A stretch of 64,000 nucleotides of DNA from Ascarosepion bandense (GCA_037127315.1 JBBBDQ010001287.1:3102501-3166500); one strand, 5' to 3'; shown: positions 21,470-30,889, counted from the first letter of the stretch. The notes: generated by a model not told the origin, from the sequence alone. Translations and numbers: made by a program.

Positions 21470-22080
21470 GCTCTAAAACTGACCATATAGTGAAAGAAAG
21501 GAAACTGTATCTCCTCAGCTTAACTCTCACAATAGACCCCAAGTGAAATGACTATATAGAATTCATAGCTAAATCTGCTGCTAAGAAGGTCGGTTCTCTG
21601 TGTAGGACCAGGAATTTTTTTCCGTCTGAAACAATCCTGCACATATAAAAATCTACCATCTACCTGTGCATTGAATACTGCCGCCATATGTGGTTGGGTG
21701 CTCCTGCTATCCACCTAGGTGTCCTTGACAAAATCCAACAGAGTATCTCTAATGTAATAGATCCCGACTTGGCAGCTCAGATACAGTCACTTTCTCACCA
21801 GTGCAATGTGGTTTCCTTGTGTCTCTTCTACAAATACTTTCATGGCTTCTGATCCAATGAACTTAGCTCACTGGTGCCTCCTTTATATAAATTTCCTCAA
21901 GCCACAAGATTAGCAACTAGGTCCCACCCTTTTACTGTGAAACCAATAAATTGTAAGTGCAAATTCTACTCCAGCAGCTTCTTTTCTCGCACTTCCCGCC
22001 TGTGGAATTCCCTTCCATTTATTGCTTTCCCGACAGCTACAATCTCCAAGAATTTTTCAAACTTGTTTTTGATTTGATCT
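21470..22080 (+). pseudogene. Jockey/CR1/L2-like LINE fragment, decayed
   Basis: Plus-strand words match the LINE at 38597-39873 from the post-YADD region to the C-terminus (nucleotide similarity through GCTGCTAAGAAGGTCGGTTC, CATTGAATACTGCCGCCATA and TTTCATGGCTTCTGATC). A short frame (21874-22077) retains TRSHPFTVKPINCKC and TSRLWNSLPF. Many stops are present. The usual LINE end is absent; the sequence passes into the U1-like fragment at 22083. Confidence 0.7.
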
Positions 22081-22082
22081 TA

Positions 22083-22165
22083 TAACATTAACTCTTTCAT
22101 TGGTCATTTAATGCAAAAGTTTAATCTTCTTGAAAGGTTTGATGCAATAAACACTACTACCATAG
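22083..22165 (+). repeat. Repeat U1 fragment
   Basis: ACATTAACTCTTTCATTGG, GTCATTTAATGC and GGTTTGATGCAATAAACACT correspond to the pieces that flank the LINE at 19585-20190 on both sides. Here they are uninterrupted, which supports the view that the 19.6-kb LINE is inserted in a copy of this repeat. Confidence 0.5.
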
Positions 22166-22432
22166 CGTGAGGTTTATCTCAATATACATTCTACCCAGGT
22201 ACAGTGCGCAGGACTACCGTGTCCCTCACCTTACTTGGTCCTTGAGATTGGATGCTAAAACGACAATTCACAAGAAAATGCGAGGTGTTGGTAGTCAGCT
22301 GTTTTAGTCACGTTTTGATCATTTTTACTTCAAGATGAGAAACATTTCCAATGATTATACGTGCCATTGCTGGAAAACATACGAAGTGTTTATCGCTAAA
22401 ATAAATCTATGCACTGTATTTGATAATGTATT

Positions 22433-22722
22433 TGGATGTACCTCGTGGTGCTATGTATTTCGACTCGGGGCGAGAAATCGGAAAGCCGGTTTCGAATTCC
22501 AGTTCGGTTTACAGACGCACAAATATCCTTGGGAAAAGTATTAACCCGTCTCTTTCCTCCAGCTATGAGTCAAAGAACAGGACAGATTGGGTTCTATAGC
22601 CTTGGCTGGCAACCAGTAGACCGCAGAAAGTAATGACAACTTACTGCGGGAAAATCATTTGCCAAGTCTCTTTTGAGACCTGATGGCCCAAGTGTGTATC
22701 GTGTATGGCACTTAACTGACCA
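22433..22722 (+). mobile_element. SINE-A, diverged copy
   Basis: The head is diverged (CTCGGGGCGAGAAATCGG, box B-like GGTTTCGAATTCC). The central domain is good up to GTATGGCACTTAACTGACC. The stretch between the LINE and this copy (22166-22432) contains nothing I recognise. Confidence 0.75.
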
Positions 22723-22756
22723 CTAATATACTTACTATATAGATATATTAATATAA

Positions 22757-22760
<4 letters not shown>

Positions 22761-22818
<58 letters not shown>
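22761..22818. repeat. (TA)n microsatellite
   Basis: About 29 TA dinucleotides directly precede the 52-bp satellite. Confidence 0.95.
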
Positions 22819-22824
<6 letters not shown>

Positions 22825-22829
22825 CGGTG

Positions 22830-23492
22830 CTGCGGTTAACCTCACGCTGTAGTCAAAACGGGACTTAGTTTTCACGCTATATTGAGGCAGACACCACGCT
22901 ATAGACAAAAGGGGAGGCAGTTTTCACGCCAAATTGAGGCAGACCTCATGCTATAGTCGAAAAGGGAAGTAGTTTTCACGCTATATTCAGGCAGAAACCA
23001 CGTTATAGTCGAAACGGGAAGTAGTTTTCACGCTATATTGAGGCAAACCTTACGCTATATTCGAAACGGGAGGTTGTTTTCAAGCTATATTGAGGCAGAC
23101 CTCACGCGATAGTCGAAACGGGAGGTATCTTTCACGCTATATCGAGGCAGACCTCACGCTATGGTGGAAATGGCAGGTAGTTTTCACACTATATAGAGAC
23201 AGACTTCTCGCTATAGTCGAAACGGGAGGTGATTTTCACGCTATCTAGAGGCAGACACCACGCTATAGTTGAAACGTGAGGTAGTTTTCACGCTATATTG
23301 AGGCACACTTCATGCTATATTGAAACGGGAGGTAGTTTGCACGCTACATTGAGGCAGACCTCACGCTATAATCGAAACGGGAGGTAGTTTTCACGCTAAA
23401 TTCATTCAGACCTCATACTCTAGTCGAAACGGGAGGTAGTTTTCATGCTATATAGAGTCAGATTTCACGCAATAGTCGAAACGTGCAGTAGT
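22830..23492 (+). repeat. 52-bp satellite, about 12.5 units
   Basis: The unit is approximately CACGCTATATTGAGGCAGAC, CTCACGCTATAGTCGAAACG and GGAGGTAGTTTT. Spacing is 52 bp (for example AGGC at 22937, 22989 and 23041). Each unit itself contains CACGCTATA twice, so an older half-unit is visible. The array is interrupted at 23493 by a LINE. The remaining piece TTTCACGCTATATAA continues at 24603. Confidence 0.85.
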
Positions 23493-24603
23493 TTGTTTTT
23501 TTAATCATCTCACCCCAAGCAAGGCATTCCACTGCCACTATTGCGCATGGGGCTACATAGGGGAAGGTAAAGAGAATAGTGGTTAGACATAGGGAATGTC
23601 AGGAGGAAGGTGACAGATGAGTAAGGATACTGAGGATGAGGGTTGGGCAGATGGGAAGAGTGTTTGATAGAATGGGAGCAGGTTAGTGTGTTAGGAGGTG
23701 TCTATTGATCTTACATTTAAACTCCTGGAGATTGTAGCCGTCGGGGAAGCAACCGTGTGGAAAAGAATTCCACAGTCGGGAAGTGCGAGGAAAGAAACTG
23801 TTGGAGTAGAAGTTACGGCTGCATTTTATAGGTATCACTGTAAAAGGGTGGGATCTAGTTGCTAATCTAGTATCTCGTTCAAATTCGTCTCTAGGGGGCA
23901 CTAGTGATCTAAGTTCATCGGAGCAGAAGCCGTGAAAGTATTTATAGAAGAGACACAGGGAAGCCACGTCGCGCCGGTGGGAGAGAGACTGCAGGCGGTC
24001 TGCCAAGTCGGTATCTATCACATTACAGACCCTCCTCTGAACCTTATCGAGAAGCCCGAGGTGAACAGCAGTGGCACCCGACCAGATATGGCAGCAGTAT
24101 TCAATGCACGGGCGGATGGTAGATTTATAAATGTGCAGGATAGATTTAGACGGAAAAAACTTCCGGGCCCTACACAGAGAACCGACTTCCATAGCAGCGG
24201 ATTTAGCAATGGATTCGATATAGTCATTCCATTTGAGGTCCGCTGAAAGTGTGAGACCAAGGAGGCGTAGTGTTTTACTCTCTGGGAGGCAAGCCTGGTC
24301 CATGCTAATGGGAGGTAGGTGAGATTGTCGATGATGGTTAATTGAGAGTAGCTTCGTTTTAGAAGCATTAAAATTTACTAGCCATTTCTTACCCCAGTCC
24401 AATATGGATTGGAGGTCTTTTTCAATCTCGGCTGCGAGGTTAGCTTTGACGCCTACACCAGATTTTTGGAGGAGGCGAGAGTAAACTGTGGTGTCATCGG
24501 CGTACAAACCTATTTGGGCTCTTGTGGAATCAGGGAGATCATTAATGTATATCAGGAAGAGTGTAGGACCTAAGATGAAGCCTTGGGGGACACCTGCGTT
24601 TGT
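23493..24603 (-). mobile_element. 5'-truncated Jockey/CR1/L2-like LINE inserted in the 52-bp satellite
   Basis: This is a minus-strand LINE from the RT motif B region (24603) to the T-run at 23493 (poly-A on its sense strand). The flanking satellite resumes in phase on the other side. GTTTGTTT occurs at both edges and may be part of a target duplication. 5' truncation and a poly-A end indicate target-primed reverse transcription. Confidence 0.85.
23683..24603 (-). CDS. LINE reverse transcriptase, C-terminal part (partial, open)
   Basis: One minus-strand frame is open from the truncation point to a stop at 23683. It begins with NAGVPQGFILGPTLFLIYIN (motif B), continues through LYADDTTVYSR (catalytic motif C, YADD intact) and GKKWLVNFNASKTKLLSI (motif D), then LLGLTLSADLKWNDYI. 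The C-terminal region has HIYKSTIRPCIEYCCHIW, HRRDVASLCLFYKYFHGFC, FTVIPIKC and TSRLWNSFPHGCFPDGYN. This order fits LINEs of the Jockey/CR1/L2 group. Motif A and the endonuclease are missing, so it cannot act alone. The intact frame suggests a fairly young insertion. Confidence 0.85.
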   Translation of the reverse strand, partial: TNAGVPQGFILGPTLFLIYINDLPDSTRAQIGLYADDTTVYSRLLQKSGVGVKANLAAEIEKDLQSILDWGKKWLVNFNASKTKLLSINHHRQSHLPPISMDQACLPESKTLRLLGLTLSADLKWNDYIESIAKSAAMEVGSLCRARKFFPSKSILHIYKSTIRPCIEYCCHIWSGATAVHLGLLDKVQRRVCNVIDTDLADRLQSLSHRRDVASLCLFYKYFHGFCSDELRSLVPPRDEFERDTRLATRSHPFTVIPIKCSRNFYSNSFFPRTSRLWNSFPHGCFPDGYNLQEFKCKINRHLLTH

Positions 24604-24804
24604 TTCACGCTATATAATTTTTTGTGGACATAATTACTAGAAGCGGATATATGTTTGGTTTGTGTTGGTGTTGCTGTGTTGAAGTTATATTTTGGAATAC
24701 AATTTGATTTAAGAATATTTGAAATACAACTTCAATTTTAGGATATTATCTGGATTAATGTAATGAAAGTTGTTTCATGTTGGTTTTAATATCTGTTCAT
24801 ATTT
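24604..24804. other. Satellite end and unassigned sequence
   Basis: About 20 bp of satellite follow the LINE. The rest is AT-rich with no recognised feature. Confidence 0.5.
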
Positions 24805-25412
24805 TTGTGGCGCAATGGATATCAGCTCGGAAGGGGAGAGCCGAGTTGGAATTCCGGTCAAATGGATTTCTTTCACTGGCGCATAGAGAAAGTCATGAAT
24901 CCATCTATTTTTCCTCCAGTTATAGGTTGAATAACAGAAAAGTTTGGGTTCTGTCTACCTTGTCTACCACAGAAAGAAATGGCAACCTGCAACGGAAACA
25001 TTTTCTGTCTAGGCAATCATGTCTCTTTAGAGATATAATCGCCCAAGCGTGTATCGCGAATGACACTTAACTGACTGATTTGGATAAAGGAATCACAGGG
25101 CAGACTGGTTTCTATAGCCTTGGTTGGCAACCCCTCTGTCGCCAGGTGAAATGGCAACCGACTGTAAAAAATCTTCTGTCTAGTTATTCATGTCTCGAAA
25201 GAGATATTATTGCCCAAGCGTTTATTAATCTGACTGATCTAATTGAATAGCAGGACAAATTGGTTTCTATCCTGTTGGTTACCAGCCAGTCTACTGCAGA
25301 AAGAAATGGCAACCTACTGCGGGAAAATCTTCTGCCTTCTCAGTTATGTTTCAAAAGAGACATGATCGTCCAGTCGTGCATCACGTATGGCAATTAACTG
25401 ACTGACTGATTA
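24805..25412 (+). mobile_element. SINE-A multimer: full copy plus two cores
   Basis: A full copy (24805-25080; box A-like TGGCGCAATGG, diverged box B) is followed directly by two headless central domains (25081-25225 and 25240-25412). Each ends in a form of CTTAACTGACTGA or TTAATCTGACTGA. The joins carry no palindromic linker here. Confidence 0.75.
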
Positions 25413-25481
25413 TATATAGATATGATGTATTGTAACTATATACAAACGGCCTGTGCATAAACGTTTTGGTTAAAATAATCC

Positions 25482-25745
25482 AGTGATTTGAACCAAAGAG
25501 TTGTGAGTTCAATACCTGGCTACAGCAGATGTGAAATAGATATAAAGAGAAATAATCGAAATTGAGATATCCAGATGGAGCATAGCGCGGGGAACTAGAA
25601 CAAGCTACCCGGGAGGACGAAGTAAATGGTTCAGTCATAAATTTCAATAACCAGAAGAAGGCCAGAGCGTAAAACGGCCGAAACGTTATGAATATAACAA
25701 CAAAGGTGAGGACAACATTTCAAATAAAGAAATAGTGTAAATTTT
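25482..25745 (+). mobile_element. Fragment of the second tRNA-like SINE, then a Penelope-like end
   Basis: CAAAGAGTTGTGAGTTCAAT at 25494-25513 and the following CTGGCTACAGCA match the arms of the fold-back at 3790-4064. Downstream, AGAAGAAGGCC ... GGCCGAAACGTT (25652-25690) parallels the hammerhead-like segment at 4302-4334, with a perfect GGCC/GGCC stem but a mutated CUGA (CAGA). Confidence 0.4.
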
Positions 25746-25854
25746 AGGGCTTTGTTTAGCGGCATATCAAGCTATTGGTTATTTAATGTCGAAATCTAAA
25801 TATTTTAAACACAATTTTACGGTTTTAACTACAGATAAAATGTATTGAGTGTTA
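25744..25854 (+). repeat. Repeat U1, copy 3, left part
   Basis: GTTTAGCGGCATATCAAGC, GGTTATTTAATGTC and an AT-rich tail match the start of the U1 copies at 7605 and 30890. A Helitron interrupts it after A25854. The element resumes at 26437 (TGTATTGTTGGTAATTTTTT). Confidence 0.6.
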
Positions 25855-26436
25855 TCTATACTTATTTATAAATGGAACTTTGCCTGTGTGTGTGTGTGTG
25901 TGTGTGTATCCGTTACCTATAGACTCCGAAATGGCTGAACCAATTTTCTTGAAAATTTACATAGTTGTACTATAAGCGTCTACGAGTGTTCTTAGCTAGG
26001 TTTTGTGTTGAGGTACTCCCGATAAATATCGAAAAGCGATAATCGAAAAAATCGGGTTATAGAAGGAGTGGTCCGATTTTAATCAAATTTGATACACTCA
26101 TAGACAAAGACATAAGAAATGATATTCAGAAGTTTTCAAGGTTGCAGTTCTTACAATAGTTCGATTATATATATAAAGCAAGATGTTTGTGTGTGTGTCT
26201 GTTTATCTGTCTGTATGTCCTTTATACAAATTCACAATTTTTATCCGATTCTCACCAAATTTCAAAATTTGACTTACATCCATTCATTTTTCTTTCACCC
26301 TACTGTTTTGCTTTAACTGGATACAACTATTGCTTTTTAGTCTTTCGTGCCAACGTCCAAAGAGTCTGAGATCCAGGACCATGGATTAGTTTGAAAGCTT
26401 TATTTACACCCGAACAACGCCGGGCTATACTACTAG
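25855..26436 (+). mobile_element. Non-autonomous Helitron, copy 2
   Basis: It starts TCTATACTTATTTATAAATG and ends CCGGGCTATACTACTAG, with a GC hairpin (CGAACAACGCCGGG) just before the CTAG end. It is inserted between A25854 and T26437. Its body matches copy 1 (20692-21387) with a (TG)n expansion near 25885-25907. The host is repeat U1, so the element postdates that repeat. Confidence 0.85.
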
Positions 26437-26690
26437 TTTTACTATAAATATGTATTGTTGGTAATTTTTTAATGTAAGAATGTCATTTTTAGCATAAATT
26501 GTTTTTATACTTTCATAGTGTTGTGTTGTTTGGGTGTCCACTACTTGACAATACGTGAGACCCTAACTGGTGCTACCATCCAGGATCAGAGTGGATCTAG
26601 GAACAATTGGATCTACGCAATTCAGAACACACTCTCTGCCGATCATAGGTCTTGCTGCCGGATGTAGTTTATCGTTAAACCCAGAACTAA
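26437..26690 (+). repeat. Repeat U1, copy 3, right part
   Basis: TGTATTGTTGGTAATTTTTT is one unit-like motif related to the 32-bp minisatellite. It is followed by TTTTATACTTTCATAGT and, further on, by a segment ending GCTGCCGGATGTAGTTTA. The same succession is found at 31140-31390. Short translated similarity between the two (VDL.TT and GLAAGCSL) may mean that part of the repeat was once coding. Confidence 0.55.
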
Positions 26691-26946
26691 CTAATATCGC
26701 TAATAAAGAATGTAACTCTATAGACAAAAATAAATGTCCACTTGACGGACTAATTAAAACAGGAGCAATTTTCAAAGCAGAAGTACATGATACAGATAAA
26801 GAAAAAAACATATTTAGGATACACAAAAGGTACTTTTAAAAACAGATAGAATAATCTCAAATCTACATTCAACCTGGAAAACTTTATAAATTGTAATAAA
26901 ATGGTTGAGAACTTGTGGAAATTAAAAGAAAAACATGGCAAAGGCC
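26691..26946 (+). pseudogene. Penelope-like element GIY-YIG endonuclease remnant
   Basis: Plus-strand frames read NKECNSIDKNKCPLDG, then GAIFKAEVHDTDKEKN (GIY-side strand). After a +1 shift they read TYLGYTKGTFKNR, a stop, then KSTFNLENF and KMVENLWKLKEKHGKGRDIT. The order Cys-rich CPL(D/E), GxIY, YIG, TFKxR and LWxLK is that of the C-terminal GIY-YIG nuclease of Penelope-like retroelements. The YIG is YLG here. One frameshift (near 26806) and one in-frame stop make it inactive. The RT part is absent. Confidence 0.7.
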
Positions 26947-27007
26947 GTGATATAACATGGAATGCCAAGCCAACGTTGTGTGGCTTGGCACTCCATGTAA
27001 TATCACG
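26946..27007. repeat. Inverted repeat, 25-27 bp arms
   Basis: CGTGATATAACATGGAATGC with CCAAGCC on the left pairs with GGCTTGGC plus ACTCCATGTAATATCACG on the right, around a ~9-nt loop. It abuts the end of the Penelope-like coding remnant. Confidence 0.8.
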
Positions 27008-27612
27008 TTAACAAGAATATATATAAAATATATCAAAGTTAGCAACAATATATATAAAATATATGTTGTTGCTAAAATGTATCAAATTTAGCAACAATAT
27101 ATATAAAACATATATTGTTGCTAAAATATATAAAATATATATTGTTGCTAAAATGTATCAAAGTTAGCAACAATATATATAAAATATATGTTGTTGCTAA
27201 AATATATAAAATATATATTGTTGCTAAAATGTATCAAAGTTAGTAACAATATATATAAAATATATGTTGTTGCTAAAATATATAAAATATATATTGATGC
27301 TAAAATGTATCAAAGTTAGTAACAGTATATATAAAACATATATTGTTGCTAAAATATATAAAATATATATTGTTGCTAAAATGTATCAAAGTTAGCAACA
27401 ATATATATAAAATATATGTTGTTGCTAAAATATATAAAATATATATCGTTGCTAAAATGTATCAAAGTTAGCAACAATATATATAAAATATATGTTGTTG
27501 CTAAAATATATAAAATATATACCGTTGCTAAAATGTATCAAAGTTAGCAACAATATATATAAAATATATGTTGTTGCTAAAATATATAAAATATATATTG
27601 TTGCTAACTTTG
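27008..27612. repeat. 76-bp AT-rich minisatellite, about 8 units
   Basis: The unit contains AATGTATCAAAGTTAGCAAC and two forms of AAAATATAT...GTTGTTGCTAA. CAAAG recurs at 27159, 27235, 27311 and 27387 (76 bp apart). Within each unit the GTTGCTAA/TTAGCAAC words are complementary, so units can fold back. Confidence 0.85.
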
Positions 27613-28211
27613 CCAAGAACAAGATAGAACAAGATATACGGGGTGATGTAGAAAGAACTGTAGTCAAGTGGATCAGAGATGGGTATTGACATTGCATTTA
27701 AATTCCTGACAGTTGCAAAGGCAGAGAGAAAGGAAAAGGAAAAGAACAAGATAGAACAAGATATACGGGGTGATGTAGAAAGAACTGGAGTCAAGTGGAT
27801 AAGAGATGGGTATTGACATTGCATTTAAATTCCTGACAGTTGCAAAGGCAGAGAGTAAGGAAAAGAACAAGATAGAACAAGATATACGGGGTGATCTAGA
27901 AAGAAGTGGAGTCAAGTGGATAAGAGATGGGTATTGACATTGCATTTAAATTCCTGACAGTTGCAAAGGCAGAGAATGGAAAAGAACAAGATAGAACAAG
28001 ATATACGGGGTGATGTAGAAAGAACTGGAGTCAAGTGGATAAGAGATGGGTATTGACATTGCATTTAAATTCCTGGAGGTTTTAGCCGTCAGGAAAGCAA
28101 GAATATCAAAGGGAGTTCCACAGGCTGGAAGCGCGAGAAAAGAAGCTGATGGTGCAGAATTGTGGGCTGCATTTGGTTGATCTAACTGTAAATGGGTGGG
28201 ACCTTGTTCCA
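27613..28211 (-). mobile_element. Jockey/CR1/L2-like LINE 3' region with the terminal segment repeated four times
   Basis: The minus-strand LINE protein end (28211 down to about 28070: FTVRSTKC-, SASFLALPACGTPF- and CFP-type sequence in changing frames) is followed by its 3' non-coding segment. That segment occurs about four times in tandem (starts near 27618, 27744, 27860 and 27976; 126, 116 and 116 bp apart). Each unit has CAAGATATACGGGGTGATG and GGGTATTGACATTGCATTTA. A ~117-bp end of the coding/3' region has therefore been tandemly amplified. A solo LTR begins at 28212. Confidence 0.75.
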
Positions 28212-28623
28212 TGTTGCATCCCGGGTGGGGATAAACAGAGAAAGAATAGTGCAAGAAATAACTCTTAATGCTGAGAATATATAAATAAAGATTTATTATA
28301 CCTCAGTACAATAAACCAAATACAAGTACACCAACGAACAGTTAACAAAAATAACAATTAAGAAAGCAATGTCTCTGTATGCGTCCGTCTTGAGAAGTAG
28401 GCTTCCGTCTAGTAACGTCTAACTCTCGTCTAAGGCCGATGGCTTTCGACTCTGGTATAATGACAAATAATCTCGATTACTCCCGTGTAATGATGAAGAC
28501 TCGCGTATAGTCACGAACACACTCGATCTCTCTCGAGTGCTCTCTGTCATTCGTTCCCATCTAGATCTTTTATAACCCGGGCCATACCCATTCCTGGGTA
28601 GGACAGGATATTCCTCCACAACA
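28212..28623 (-). mobile_element. Solo LTR, 412 bp
   Basis: It starts TGTTGCATCC and ends CCACAACA (5-bp inverted ends TGTTG/CAACA). The flanks are TTCCA and TTCCG, a probable 5-bp target duplication with one change. On the minus strand it has TTATAAAAGATC near 28570 (TATA box) and AATAAA at about 28292-28310 (polyadenylation signal), in the right order for an LTR read on the minus strand. No second LTR or internal region is seen. Confidence 0.7.
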
Positions 28624-28856
28624 TTCCGGAACAAAAAAAATTACGAAATAAAAGATGAGAAATAATGTTACGGATGTAATCATGCCAAATATATACATTT
28701 TAGGATTATGCAAACCTGGATAAAATTGTTTAAAAACCTTCAGGAATTCCACCCTAATTTTGAAATTTCAGTTTATTCTAAATCTCCAGTAGCGAGTTCG
28801 TAAAAACCCTTGTTGTAAGTTTGAAAACGTTGGAAAATCAGTTATTATAAATCCCC

Positions 28857-28912
28857 TGAAGATACCGATAGGTTGAAACCAAGGCTTCGTAAATAACTGG
28901 TTTTCAAAAAAA
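28857..28912 (+). ncRNA. Hammerhead-like motif (candidate)
   Basis: CCTGAAGATACCGATAGGTT followed by GAAACC gives CUGAAGA, a short ACC/GGU stem with a GAUA loop, then GAAAC. GGTTTTC about 20 nt later could close a short stem III and supply the UH cleavage site. The size fits the minimal hammerheads of Penelope-like elements. The structure was judged by eye only. Confidence 0.3.
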
Positions 28913-29040
28913 AAATATATATATATTCAAATGTCTTGCATTATACATGTATTGATTAATTTTTACTGCAACTATACATTGGTCAACTTTAATTATGAAT
29001 AAAAACTAATTATTAATAGTAATGATTATATATATATATA

Positions 29041-29394
29041 TACTACCTGCCATAATTATAAGGCCACCCCAGTTTTTTAAAAGAAATGATGTATTTCATT
29101 ATATTTTTGTATTTATTTGCATCGTGGATAATTCTAAATGAAAACAGAATTGTTCATTTGCTAACACTGCACAATAATATGTGCATAAAATGAACTGTTC
29201 TGGTGTTCAGTTCTTGTGCTCTCTTCCCTATGCTAGTCTCTTCTTTTTATTGGCTGGCCGAAGAAAAGGCTTTTTGGCTGCCTTGTAAAATTTTCATTTA
29301 GAATTATCCACTTGGCAATAAATACTAAAAAATAGTATGAAATACATCATTTTTTTAAAAAATTGGGGTGGCTTAAAAATTGTGTCCTGTAGTA
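29041..29394. mobile_element. Palindromic MITE (Tc1/mariner-like ends), copy 1
   Basis: The ends are TACTACCTGCCATAATTATA and, inverted, TACTACAGGACACAATTTTT. The inverted similarity continues inwards for about 100 bp (ATGATGTATTTCAT, GGATAATTCTAAATGAAAA). It is flanked by TA-rich DNA, consistent with a TA target. There is no transposase frame. The second copy is at 44219-44557. Confidence 0.75.
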
Positions 29395-29448
29395 TATATA
29401 TATATATATATATACATATATATATACTATAAAAAATTATGGCCTGTA

Positions 29449-29490
<42 letters not shown>

Positions 29491-29580
29491 TACAGGCCAT
29501 AATTTTTAAGCCACCCCAATTTTTAAAAAAATGATGTATTTCATACTATTTTCATACTATATATATATATATATATAACG
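29395..29580. repeat. (TA)n with partial MITE ends
   Basis: Between (TA)n blocks lie a short inverted end (29425-29450, AAATTATGGCCTGTAGTA) and a longer end fragment at 29488-29555 (TACTACAGGCCATAATTTTT and onwards). These look like leftovers of two further MITE copies. Confidence 0.65.
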
Positions 29581-29950
29581 GAAAAAACCATACGAACACA
29601 TCAAAAATTATATAAAAACTTCATGATAATATCTTGTCTATCATTTTTAATGAAACCTGAATACAAAAGATATTGTTGCCTAAATACAATATATATATAT
29701 ATAATAAAGAATTTCTATTTATTAGAAAAATTCTAAGAATGTTAGAACTGAAGAGCAAGTACATTAAAAAAAACACTATGTGATGAAAGTTAATATCAAC
29801 TTCGTAAATTAAATCAAATCACCTGAGATATCAAATAATCCGAAAAGAATATCTGTAAAATATCCGGAAAAATCGAATTAAAAAATTATTACAGTTACTC
29901 AGTGTTTTGTGCTTGTATTCTAATGTATCTGTTCTTTAATTCAGCACAGA

Positions 29951-29999
29951 AAATTCTTCTTCTTCTTCTTCTTCTTCTTCTTCTTCTTCTTCTTCTTCT
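29951..29999. repeat. (CTT)n microsatellite
   Basis: About 16 CTT units sit at the 3' end (minus strand) of the RTE-like LINE at 30000-30610. They probably grew from its GAAGAAG tail. Confidence 0.9.
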
Positions 30000-30610
30000 G
30001 CTACGTGTCTTGTTCTTTCAGGACGTAGGCGATCATGGTTTTCCCCATCTCCCTATCTGTTGTGGAGTAGTTTTTGCACTGAATGTTATAATCATTCTAT
30101 GTCGGTTGCTAATCGACTTAACATACCCAAAATGTTAGGACCTTGGTAATCTTCCACTGACAGCTGACTCCTTAGTATTCGGCTAACTGCCGACTAATAT
30201 AAACTGCCTAGTAGTTCTACTGAACTCTGCTAGAAGTCTAAAGAACTCCTATGAACTTTCCAAGTACTTCTCAAGAACTTCTTGTTAACTCTTATTAATA
30301 TAGGAGGGAGAGTCCATTATCTGATGAATAGGTGTGTTTCGCCACAACATTATCCCTTGTGGCTCTTAGCACGCGTTCTCCTGTTCCAAAATGCAACACC
30401 CGTTCTGTCATCCACCTTCTCATACCCTTCTAATATGTTATCCGTCGCTTTCCTCTGTCTCTTTCCCCATCTATCTGGCCTGTTAGTATCAGGTTCTCCA
30501 AGCCCTCCTTCCTCATTGCATGTCCCAGGAACTTTAGCTGTCTTTTCCTGTTGCTCAGTACCTCGTATGCGGAACCGAGATTATTAAAATATAACTGAGA
30601 GTCAAACAAG
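30000..30610 (-). pseudogene. RTE-like LINE 3' end split by a solo LTR
   Basis: The minus-strand 3' region of the RTE-like family occupies 30000-30057 and 30350-30610. The right piece has a short frame (30430-30615) with LSNRKRQLKFLGHAMRKEGL and ILTGQIDGERDRGKRRITY. This matches the RRQLQFLGHIMRKE..LILTG pattern of RTE C-termini. The two pieces join in register once the LTR and one copy of the CTATC target are removed. Confidence 0.75.
30058..30349. mobile_element. Solo LTR, 292 bp, with target duplication
   Basis: It starts TGTTGTGG and ends CCACAACA (8-bp inverted ends). It is flanked by CTATC (30053-30057) and TTATC (30350-30354). The undisturbed RTE sequence at 245-255 reads CCTATCCCTTGTAG, which confirms the pre-insertion site. 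The right end resembles that of the LTR at 12330-12621. Confidence 0.8.
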
Positions 30611-30889
30611 TCCATGTAATTTTCTGGAATTTAAAGACACTTTTCACGAGTTATTATCAACGAATACAATGACTAAGACTTTCTCCGAATTAAGTTTTAT
30701 GGACGTAAAACAAGAGGTAAGAAATATATATTTTGAGAATTTGTAGGATAGATAAAAGTTGACTTCGCACTTGAACGAAGGCTAAGCTTGTATTGATCGG
30801 GTAAATTTCCTCTCAAGTGTCAGTTCCACAAAGAGCAGCGTCTCCTGGGAAGAGGCTGTTCAAATTGAAATAAAAAAAATTTCAGCTTG

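Noticed and set aside
28206..28633. Alternative LTR limits TGTTCC...GGAACA
   Set aside because: Gives slightly longer inverted ends but no target duplication; the TGTTG...CAACA limits with TTCCA/TTCCG flanks fit better.
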